Part shown: in pieces, positions 1-5,662 of the stretch | Layout of the letters: every line of letters starts with the position of its first letter | How positions within the stretch are numbered: position 1 is the first letter of the stretch | Assembly (NCBI GenBank): GCA_002414705.1 | Contig: DIAL01000157.1 | Span: 1-6,938 of the forward strand | DNA from: Flavobacteriaceae bacterium UBA5079 | GTDB taxonomy: Bacteria; Bacteroidota; Bacteroidia; Flavobacteriales; Flavobacteriaceae | DNA: 6,938 nt | Direction of reading: 5' to 3' | Notes under the pieces: generated by a model | The model's input: the letters and a program-made list of their open reading frames with translations, nothing else | The model's database searches: none | What the model was told of the DNA's origin: nothing | Translations under genes and position numbers: made by a program

Positions 1-233
1 GTGCAATTGAAAACATGTGTTACTGTATTGGAGTAAATAGAATTGGAGAAGATGACGCTCATAATGAATATTCTGGACATTCGGCAGTGTATGATGTGCT
101 AGGGAATAATATTACACCTGTTAGGCCAAACAAGGATCATATTGAATTGGTTTCGCTAGATAAAACGCATATTTCAAGATATCGAGAAAAATTAAAATTC
201 TTAAATGATCGCGACCAGTTTAAAATAATGTAA
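1..233 (+). CDS. Nitrilase-superfamily amidase, C-terminal part (omega-amidase YafV-like), 5' end outside window
   Basis: Only the last 76 codons are present; the reading frame starts at base 3 and ends with TAA at 231-233. The fragment opens with AIENMCYCIGVNR, which corresponds to the strongly conserved 'RAIEN..Y.IGVNR.G' segment near the end of carbon-nitrogen hydrolases. It continues with YSGHSAVYDVLG, the usual 'GxSxvxdPxG' strand. The tail YREKLKFLNDRDQFKI resembles the 'yRekfpfl.DaD.F' ending of the YafV/omega-amidase branch, which hydrolyses alpha-ketoglutaramate and related omega-amides in the cytoplasm. The Glu-Lys-Cys catalytic triad lies upstream and cannot be checked. The 3' end overlaps the convergent lipoprotein gene by 14 bases. 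Superfamily membership is fairly sure; the omega-amidase subfamily is inferred from the tail alone. Confidence 0.82.
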   Translation, partial: AIENMCYCIGVNRIGEDDAHNEYSGHSAVYDVLGNNITPVRPNKDHIELVSLDKTHISRYREKLKFLNDRDQFKIM

Positions 234-1830
234 ACTCGTAAATTTGGTCAAAATTAGAGCGAATTTCTAACTTGTCTTTATAATAGCTAACGCGCTCTGG
301 TTGTTGGTTTTTAAGATAATTTCCAGTATCATATTTTTTATTTTTGTTGGTGTCAAAAATAACACGTAAGTAAAAAATACCAGGTTTAAAATGCCTAAAA
401 TCAATAGGTTCGGCTTTACTACTGTATTGTTCAGCAACAACCTCTCCTTTATCATCGGTAATTTGAGTAATAACAGGATAGGTAGCGTTTTTTAGCACAA
501 CACGAATATCACCATAATCTGAATAGGTTTTCGTTGTTAATTGGTAATTAAGTGTATCGTTTTTATTATCGAAAAAGTCGGTTAAAGCTTCTGGTAACAT
601 CTGAATTCTATAGGTTTCACTTTCCTTTTTATCGAATTTTAATGTGTAGGTGTTTGATAAAGAATCTAGCTTCACTCTAAAATCTACTGCCACAGAATCT
701 TTATCTAATATGGTTACGTTCTTTTTTTTGAAACGTGTAAAAGGAACGGTGTTGGTTATTTTAAAGTCCTCATTAAAATCTAAAAGACCATTTGGTTCCA
801 CCTTAACAATCATGGTGTCCCGTTTTTGTTCGCTTAATTTTACGTTAAAGTTTTTATTGTAATTTTTGTTTGTTACTTGAAATTGTAATGAGTCTAATTC
901 CAAACGTGGTTTGTACCAATAATACAATGAATCTGTTTTAGCATCTTTGGTTACACGATATTCAAAATTTTCAGGAACCGTTTCTGTTATAGCAATTTGA
1001 AAGTTTTTATGATCACCTTCAAAAGGAAAAACAATTTTTTCGCCAGAAATCAAACGAGGTCTAGTAATTTTGGGTTCTAAATCTTCTGAAAATAATTTTA
1101 AAAGAAAAGTTGTAGTTGTGTCTACCGGAACGTCTATAAAACCTTCATGAAAGGCTATTTTGTCAGTATGTGGCTGGAACTTGTAATCTTGATTATTGTC
1201 TTTTAACGCGATCAATTTGTATTTTCCAGCCTTTAAGTTTTCTAAAGAAAAAGTGGTAGTACTATCAAGTGTATTGGTGACGTATTTTGGTTTTTTCTTA
1301 AAAATAATGGAATCAGTAAACGTCGTGTCTGCTTCGTATAGCATGACGGAAACAAAATCTTCTGGCTTACGTAAAGTGGCATCCACAATAATTCCTTTTG
1401 TAGAAAGCGAATCGATATAATTACCAGTTGAAAACACATATTTATAAAATGGATATGGATTTTCTTCATTATTATCCACAATACTATTCCCAAAGTTAAA
1501 AGCGTATGTTGTATTGGGCGCTAAAGTGTCTTTAATTTTAATCTTTATATACTTGCTAGCACTAGAAAGCGGAATTATATCTGGTGCAGGATCCATTGGA
1601 GGCGATATAATTAGTTGCTTGGAAACATTGTTAATCTTGATATACTCATCAAAATAAATTTTTATTTCATTTCCTGTAAAATTCGTGCTATAATTTTCAG
1701 GTTCAGATTTGGTAATTTTTGGAGGTATAATATCCTTAATGCCACCACTTGGTCTGCCTCTGTTGGCACAACTTGCAATTAATAATGCTATTAGAATGAC
1801 TATAAATATATTAGAAAACGCTTGACGCAT
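220..1830 (-). CDS. Outer-membrane-type lipoprotein with N-terminal Ig-like (Big_5/SbsA-like) domain
   Basis: A protein of 536 residues if started at the ATG at 1830. Residues 1-20 form a lipoprotein signal peptide (short polar n-region, hydrophobic core VILIALLIAS) ending at lipobox Cys21. Residues about 33-136 (PPKITKSEPENYSTNF, then IKIYFDEYIKI) match the bacterial Ig-like Big_5 pattern common in Bacteroidetes lipoproteins. The rest is beta-rich and lacks a known catalytic motif. Two Asp/Asn-rich loops (D211-D215 and D493-D501) look like calcium-binding turns. No acidic run follows the Cys, so the surface-export signal described for Bacteroidetes lipoproteins is not obvious, and a periplasm-facing location is plausible. 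The start at 1830 is chosen because it gives a normal signal peptide and is preceded by purine-rich AAAAAAAGAGAAG. An in-frame ATG at 1872 would add 14 residues ahead of the signal. It follows comF by 56 bases and is probably co-transcribed with it. The molecular role is unknown. Confidence 0.85.
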   Translation of the reverse strand: MRQAFSNIFIVILIALLIASCANRGRPSGGIKDIIPPKITKSEPENYSTNFTGNEIKIYFDEYIKINNVSKQLIISPPMDPAPDIIPLSSASKYIKIKIKDTLAPNTTYAFNFGNSIVDNNEENPYPFYKYVFSTGNYIDSLSTKGIIVDATLRKPEDFVSVMLYEADTTFTDSIIFKKKPKYVTNTLDSTTTFSLENLKAGKYKLIALKDNNQDYKFQPHTDKIAFHEGFIDVPVDTTTTFLLKLFSEDLEPKITRPRLISGEKIVFPFEGDHKNFQIAITETVPENFEYRVTKDAKTDSLYYWYKPRLELDSLQFQVTNKNYNKNFNVKLSEQKRDTMIVKVEPNGLLDFNEDFKITNTVPFTRFKKKNVTILDKDSVAVDFRVKLDSLSNTYTLKFDKKESETYRIQMLPEALTDFFDNKNDTLNYQLTTKTYSDYGDIRVVLKNATYPVITQITDDKGEVVAEQYSSKAEPIDFRHFKPGIFYLRVIFDTNKNKKYDTGNYLKNQQPERVSYYKDKLEIRSNFDQIYEFTLF

Positions 1831-1886
1831 ACCGACTTCTCTTTTTTTGCAAATAAACAACATATTTATCATTAACGAAACATCCT

Positions 1887-2564
1887 TTATGCTATTGCCA
1901 TAGTGGCAATGCTAATTTTAACATGATTGTTTTTAAGTAAAACAGTTCCACAAGCTTCCATGGTTGCACCTGTAGTTATAATATCATCCACCAAAAGAAT
2001 GTGTTTGTTTTGAATTTTATCTGAATTAATGACTTTAAAAATCGTTACATTACTCAACCAACGTGTTAATCTGTTTTTTGTAACTTGAGAACTTGTGTTA
2101 CTTACCTTTATCAATACATCATCCATATATTCAGCATTCAGACTTTTAGCTAATTCTTGACCAAATTTTGTAACCTGATTATATCCGCGTTTTCGTAATT
2201 TGTTTTTATGAAGTGGAACAGGAATTACAACGTCAATATGTTGGTATTCAGGAATATTTTGAAGTTCACCACCAAGCCATCTACCTAAAAAGACACCTAC
2301 TTCTTCGAAACCTTTGTATTTTAAGTTGTGGAGTAAGTTTTGAGTAATACCTTTTTTTTCAAAACGTAAAAGGGCTGTAGCGGATTCAATTGGTAAGCGA
2401 CCATAAAAAACGTTTTTAACTGTTTCATCTTTATTAAAATGAAAATTAGTTACAGGAAAATCATGTCTGCAACTTGTACAAGCATACTGTTCATTGTCGT
2501 GCAAAAAACCATTGCAACTATAACAAACTTTGGGAAAGAATAAAGTGAGTAGAGTTTGAAACAA
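1887..2564 (-). CDS. comF: ComF family protein (phosphoribosyltransferase-like, competence-related)
   Basis: A 225-residue protein of normal length for the ComF/GntX family. The N-terminus has a four-cysteine zinc-finger pattern (C14-x2-C17 and C29-x2-C32). The family-typical LKYKG lies at 81-85, IPVPLHK at 114-120 and RGYNQ at 126-130. The PRPP-binding loop VDDIITTGAT lies at 192-201, with both Asp residues intact, so the PRTase-type fold is complete. ComFC-type proteins act in the cytoplasm and help take up or process single-stranded DNA in natural transformation; whether this strain is competent cannot be told. The start codon is TTG at 2564-2562: the in-frame stop TAA lies only four codons upstream (2576-2574), and the next in-frame ATG falls at residue 147, after half the protein. 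The lipoprotein gene follows 56 bases downstream on the same strand. Confidence 0.93.
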   Translation of the reverse strand: MFQTLLTLFFPKVCYSCNGFLHDNEQYACTSCRHDFPVTNFHFNKDETVKNVFYGRLPIESATALLRFEKKGITQNLLHNLKYKGFEEVGVFLGRWLGGELQNIPEYQHIDVVIPVPLHKNKLRKRGYNQVTKFGQELAKSLNAEYMDDVLIKVSNTSSQVTKNRLTRWLSNVTIFKVINSDKIQNKHILLVDDIITTGATMEACGTVLLKNNHVKISIATMAIA

Positions 2565-2580
2565 ACCAGTTATTTAATTC

Positions 2581-2612
2581 TAAAGATATTATAACTTTTT
2601 ATCAAGACACAA
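2581..2612 (-). promoter_or_regulatory. Candidate Bacteroidetes-type promoter for comF and the lipoprotein gene
   Basis: On the minus strand, TATCTTTA (2588-2581) matches the -7 consensus TAnnTTTG at 5 of the 6 fixed positions. A TTG (2612-2610) lies 21 bases upstream of it. A transcript would start about 10 bases before the TTG start codon of comF. It is a weak match in very AT-rich DNA, so chance is a real alternative. Confidence 0.35.
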
Positions 2613-2671
2613 CAATTTGTTATTTAAACAAGAACTTTAACAAGTTTTTTTTCTTTTTATCGATTAAAAAG

Positions 2672-2700
2672 TTGATTTGTAATCTTTAATTTTAGATTTG
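2672..2700 (+). promoter_or_regulatory. Bacteroidetes-type promoter for the coiled-coil protein gene
   Basis: TTG (2672-2674), an 18-base spacer and TAGATTTG (2693-2700) fit the flavobacterial promoter pattern TTG-N17-23-TAnnTTTG exactly. The -7 element ends 19 bases before the ATG at 2720, giving a short 5' leader of roughly 12-15 bases. No Shine-Dalgarno sequence lies between, as is usual in this phylum. The promoter sits in the 155-base divergent spacer between comF and this gene. Confidence 0.65.
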
Positions 2701-2719
2701 TTCCCATAAATTAATTAAG

Positions 2720-3604
2720 ATGATAGTTAACCCTCAATTATTTAACTACAAATTAATTATTGGATCATTGGTAATAGCCATTGTTGTATTAGGGTCATAT
2801 AGTTTAGCTAGTTACAACACACTTAAAAGTCAGGAAAAATTAATGGAACAAGAAATAAAGCTTGTCCAAAATGAGTTATCTAATATGATAACATTCTATG
2901 ACAATATACGTGTTGATAATCAAGAACTAAGCGTACAGTTACAGCAATCAAAATCTAAATTGAATTCTCTTTTGGATTCATTAAGCTTGGTAAAAACAGA
3001 TTATCCTTTAATTTCAAAGTATAAAGAAAATATTACTGCGTTGCTTAATGAGCGCAGAAATCTGTTTACGAGAATTGCTAATACTTTAGAAAGAAACGAT
3101 GCTTTAAAAGAAGAAACTTTAGCCAATAAACTAAAGTTTGAATCCAACCAAATAGCATTAGCCAAACTTAAAGAAGAAAATTTACAGCTTTCAGCTTTTA
3201 TTGATGATATTTCAGCTCTGGCGCTTGAAAATATTGAAGTTAAAGCAATGATTACTAGTAGTTCCGAATACGATGTAGAAACTACAAAAGCAGGAAAAAT
3301 TGATAATCTTGAAGTCTGTTTTACCGTATTAAAAAATGAATTTGCTACGCAAGGTAGTAAAGATATTTATGTACAAATTATAGGTCCAGATAATACCATT
3401 ATTTCCAATCGTGGCTTGCTAGAATTTGGTCAAGAACTTTTATCTTACAGTGGAAAAACAGCTTTCAATTATAAAAACGATAACATAGCAGTTTGTACTA
3501 AAATAAATTTAGAAAATGATAAGCCACTTAAAAAAGGCGAGTATGTAATAGCCATTTTTCATAATAATAAGCTGCTTGGATCTTCAAAAATCGAACTAAA
3601 TTAA
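2720..3604 (+). CDS. Membrane-anchored coiled-coil protein of unknown function with beta-rich C-terminal domain
   Basis: I do not recognise a functional family. The 294 residues divide into three parts. Residues 12-31 (from LIIGSLVIAIVVLGSYSLA) form one membrane helix close to the N-terminus with no cleavage motif, so it probably stays as an anchor with the rest in the periplasm. Residues about 34-172 are rich in Leu, Glu, Lys, Gln and Asn with heptad-like spacing, predicting a long coiled coil, possibly broken near the proline at 95 (DYPL). Residues about 190-294 look like a compact beta-sandwich: alternating strands, a GPDN turn at 222-225, KKGEYVIAIF at 271-280, and two cysteines (C200, C259) that could form a disulfide. 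The gene has its own promoter and is followed by a terminator, so it appears monocistronic. Similar flavobacterial proteins are, as I recall, sometimes labelled 'chromosome partitioning ParA', but no Walker motif is present here. Residue content and codon use resemble its neighbours. Confidence 0.85.
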   Translation: MIVNPQLFNYKLIIGSLVIAIVVLGSYSLASYNTLKSQEKLMEQEIKLVQNELSNMITFYDNIRVDNQELSVQLQQSKSKLNSLLDSLSLVKTDYPLISKYKENITALLNERRNLFTRIANTLERNDALKEETLANKLKFESNQIALAKLKEENLQLSAFIDDISALALENIEVKAMITSSSEYDVETTKAGKIDNLEVCFTVLKNEFATQGSKDIYVQIIGPDNTIISNRGLLEFGQELLSYSGKTAFNYKNDNIAVCTKINLENDKPLKKGEYVIAIFHNNKLLGSSKIELN

Positions 3605-3625
3605 TTAACCCATTATATTTTTCTT

Positions 3626-3656
3626 AAAACCGCTCATTTAGTTGAAGCGGTTTTTT
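3626..3656 (+). terminator. Intrinsic terminator between the coiled-coil gene and the glycyl-tRNA synthetase gene
   Basis: The arms AAAACCGCT (3626-3634) and AGCGGTTTT (3646-3654) pair perfectly over 9 bp around an 11-base loop and run into six T residues (3651-3656). It lies 21 bases after the stop of the coiled-coil gene. The T-run continues directly into the -7 element of the next gene. Confidence 0.85.
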
Positions 3657-3663
3657 ATTTTTG
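3656..3663 (+). promoter_or_regulatory. -7 promoter element for the glycyl-tRNA synthetase gene, implying a (nearly) leaderless mRNA
   Basis: TATTTTTG fits TAnnTTTG at all fixed positions and ends four bases before the ATG at 3668. Transcription usually starts a few bases after this element, so the message would begin at or within a base or two of the start codon. No clear TTG element is seen 17-23 bases upstream; that stretch is occupied by the right part of the terminator hairpin. The -7 assignment rests on the single motif and its position. Confidence 0.5.
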
Positions 3664-3667
3664 CACT

Positions 3668-5209
3668 ATGGCAAACAACGACGATCAATTTAAAAAAGTA
3701 ATCTCTCATGCAAAAGAGTATGGTTACGTATTCCAAAGTAGTGAAATCTACGATGGATTAAGTGCAGTATATGATTACGCACAAAATGGCGCAGAACTAA
3801 AAAAGAACATTCGCGATTACTGGTGGAAAGCCATGGTGCAAATGCACGAAAACATAGTTGGTATTGATGCGGCTATTTTTATGCATCCAACCACTTGGAA
3901 GGCTTCTGGACACGTAGATGCGTTTAACGATCCGTTAATTGATAATAAGGATTCTAAAAAACGCTATCGTGCTGATGTTTTAATAGAAGATTATTGCGCA
4001 AAAATAGAAGCAAAAATTGATAAAGAAGTTGCAAAAGCAGAAAAACGCTTTGGTGATGCTTTTAATAAAGAAGAATTTATAAGTACCAATCCACGTGTAG
4101 TTGGTTATTTTGAAAAAATTCAAACCATTTTAACCAGAATGGGACAATCTTTACAGGCTGAAGATTTATTAGATGTCAAAGCCTTGATTGAAGAATTAGA
4201 AATTGCAGATCCACTTACAGGTTCTAGAAACTGGACAGAAGTCAAGCAATTTAACCTCATGTTTGGAACCAAAATTGGTGCTTCTGCTGAACATGCTATG
4301 GATTTATATTTACGTCCAGAAACAGCTCAAGGTATTTTTGTTAACTTTTTGAATGTTCAAAAATCGGGACGTATGAAAATTCCGTTTGGAATTGCCCAAA
4401 CCGGAAAAGCCTTTAGAAATGAAATTGTAGCAAGACAGTTTATTTTTAGAATGCGTGAGTTTGAACAAATGGAAATGCAATTTTTCATCAAACCAGGAAC
4501 ACAGATGGAATGGTTTGAGTATTGGAAAGAAACACGCATGAAATGGCATTTATCATTAGGTATGGGAACAGATAATTACCGTTTTCATGACCATGAAAAA
4601 TTAGCGCATTATGCAGATGCTGCAACCGATATTGAATTTAAATTCCCGTTCGGATTTAAAGAATTAGAAGGGATTCATTCACGTACTGATTTCGATTTAA
4701 AACAACACGAAGAATTTTCAGGTAAAAAATTACAGTATTTTGACCATGAAGATAATGCCAGTTATACACCGTATGTTTTAGAAACATCCATCGGTTTAGA
4801 TCGTATGTTTTTAGCGGTTTTCTCCAATGCGTTGGAAGAAGAAGAGCTAGACAACAACACAACCAGAACCGTTTTAAAATTACCAGCTGTTTTAGCGCCT
4901 GTTAAAGCTGCTATTTTGCCGTTGGTTAAAAAGGATGGTTTGCCAGAAATTGCACGTCAAATTTTTGATGATTTGAAATGGGATTTCAATATGGATTACG
5001 ACGAAAAAGATGCAGTAGGAAGACGTTACAGACGTCAAGATGCTAACGGAACACCATTTTGTATTACAGTGGATCATGATACGTTGGAAGACCAAACGGT
5101 AACCATTCGTCATCGGGATTCTATGGAGCAAAGTCGTGTTAGGATTTCTGATTTACGCGATATTATTAAAAAAGAAGTAGACGTTAAAGAGTGGTTAATG
5201 AAAATGTAG
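3668..5209 (+). CDS. glyS: Glycine--tRNA ligase, homodimeric (alpha2) class II type
   Basis: A complete 513-residue glycyl-tRNA synthetase (EC 6.1.1.14), which charges tRNA-Gly with glycine using ATP in the cytoplasm. It is the single-chain type (also called GlyQS), similar in length to the Thermus-type enzyme and unlike the two-subunit enzyme of E. coli. Visible landmarks in order: the N-terminal WKASGHVDAFNDP (77-89); LMFGTKIG (197-204) and LRPETAQGIF (215-224) in the catalytic core; class II motif 2 with FRNE (249-252) and REFEQMEMQFF (263-273); and motif 3, ETSIGLDRM (372-380), with the invariant Arg379. The C-terminal anticodon-binding domain spans about 405-513, including APVKAAILPLV and the VGRRYRRQDA strand (450-459). 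No key residue appears missing. It has its own promoter element immediately upstream and a terminator 86 bases after the stop, so it is likely transcribed alone. No T-box leader is present, since almost no leader exists. Confidence 0.97.
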   Translation: MANNDDQFKKVISHAKEYGYVFQSSEIYDGLSAVYDYAQNGAELKKNIRDYWWKAMVQMHENIVGIDAAIFMHPTTWKASGHVDAFNDPLIDNKDSKKRYRADVLIEDYCAKIEAKIDKEVAKAEKRFGDAFNKEEFISTNPRVVGYFEKIQTILTRMGQSLQAEDLLDVKALIEELEIADPLTGSRNWTEVKQFNLMFGTKIGASAEHAMDLYLRPETAQGIFVNFLNVQKSGRMKIPFGIAQTGKAFRNEIVARQFIFRMREFEQMEMQFFIKPGTQMEWFEYWKETRMKWHLSLGMGTDNYRFHDHEKLAHYADAATDIEFKFPFGFKELEGIHSRTDFDLKQHEEFSGKKLQYFDHEDNASYTPYVLETSIGLDRMFLAVFSNALEEEELDNNTTRTVLKLPAVLAPVKAAILPLVKKDGLPEIARQIFDDLKWDFNMDYDEKDAVGRRYRRQDANGTPFCITVDHDTLEDQTVTIRHRDSMEQSRVRISDLRDIIKKEVDVKEWLMKM

Positions 5210-5294
5210 TCAGATTTTTTTAAGTATAGATATGATCCAAACGGTCTATTCTCTATTATAATTTAATCCTTACAATAAATAAAGTATATGCAGC

Positions 5295-5325
5295 AAAAGC
5301 ATCTAATTAATAGATGCTTTTTTTT
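5295..5325 (+). terminator. Strong intrinsic terminator after the glycyl-tRNA synthetase gene
   Basis: A perfect 11-bp stem (AAAAGCATCTA at 5295-5305, TAGATGCTTTT at 5311-5321) with a 5-base loop ATTAA is followed by more T, giving eight T in a row at 5318-5325. It lies 86 bases after the synthetase stop. Since the left arm begins with A residues, the hairpin could also act on a minus-strand transcript, but no minus-strand gene ends here. Confidence 0.85.
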
Positions 5326-5363
5326 ATGTCAACAATAAAATGTTTTATGAATTAAACAGGAAA

Positions 5364-5394
5364 TTTGTTTGTTTTGTGATTTTGTAAATATTTG
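5364..5394 (+). promoter_or_regulatory. Candidate distal promoter for the FIST gene
   Basis: TTTG (5364-5367), a 19-base spacer and AATATTTG (5387-5394) match the Bacteroidetes -33/-7 arrangement except for the first T of the -7 box. A transcript would have a leader of about 260 bases. The surrounding TTTG-rich composition raises the odds of a chance match. Confidence 0.3.
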
Positions 5395-5447
5395 TTAGTC
5401 AATTTTTAATATTTACACGATTTGTTAAAATATATTTGTGGCTGTTT

Positions 5448-5478
5448 TTTGTGTAAGGGGGCTTTTTTCCTACCTTTT
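5448..5478 (+). promoter_or_regulatory. Candidate proximal promoter for the FIST gene
   Basis: TTTG (5448-5451), a 19-base spacer and TACCTTTT (5471-5478) fit the -33/-7 pattern with one mismatch in the last position of the -7 box. The leader would be about 180 bases. It competes with the candidate at 5364-5394 and the sequence alone cannot choose between them. Confidence 0.35.
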
Positions 5479-5662
5479 TGGTTTGTTTTCATGTGTAGGT
5501 TAAAGTCTGTTGTAATTATTTGATTTTTAGTTTTTTAACAGAAAAACCGACTTTTCTTTAAGTTTTACGTTGTTTTTGTTTTATTTTTTTATTAACATTA
5601 TAAAATAAGTGTGAATATTTTTTTAATTCATAAAGCCCTGATGTTCAATCTAAACCTTATAT

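Larger units (their letters stand above)
5326..5662 (+). other. Long T-rich non-coding region upstream of the FIST gene
   Basis: No open frame of protein-like composition is found in these 337 bases on either strand. The plus strand is strongly T-rich, with the tetramer TTTG occurring 12 times between 5364 and 5578, and a single GC-rich patch GTAAGGGGGC near 5453-5462. Candidate promoter elements lie at 5364-5394 and 5448-5478, which would leave leaders of roughly 180-260 bases. A TATATTTG -7-like octamer at 5431-5438 has no upstream partner. An interrupted inverted repeat (5502-5511 with 5537-5554) is possible but weak. I recognise no known riboswitch. Confidence 0.6.

Noticed and set aside
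1242..1493. An 83-codon minus-strand open frame inside the lipoprotein gene, and similar open frames antisense to glyS (4310-4549, 4357-4539, 4656-4862, 4892-5131) and to the FIST gene (6521-6721).
   Set aside because: They overlap well-supported genes completely and encode sequences without family-like features; they are shadows of the real coding frames.
1830..1872. The longer lipoprotein start at 1872 (14 extra residues).
   Set aside because: It would put a long, cysteine-containing extension ahead of a normal lipoprotein signal peptide; the ATG at 1830 with a purine-rich stretch before it is the better fit, though the longer form is not excluded.
2720..3604. Naming the coiled-coil protein a chromosome-partitioning ParA protein.
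   Set aside because: It has no Walker A or B motif and no ATPase fold; it has a membrane anchor and a coiled coil, so the label would be misleading.
5210..5294. A short imperfect pairing (ATAGA with TCTAT around 5227-5251) and a T-run right after the glyS stop, considered as an earlier terminator or small RNA.
   Set aside because: The stem is only about five AT-rich pairs and is not followed by a T-run; the T-run after the stop has no hairpin before it.
5288..5338. A 16-codon mini-ORF (ATG at 5288, TAA at 5336) running through the terminator after glyS.
   Set aside because: It lies across the perfect 11-bp hairpin and T-run, so its codons come from the terminator; no promoter or coding character supports it.
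5502..5554. An interrupted inverted repeat upstream of the FIST gene (AAAGTCTGTT with AACA and GACTTT, separated by an 8-base bulge).
   Set aside because: The pairing needs a large one-sided bulge and a 25-base AT-rich loop; such matches are expected by chance in this composition.
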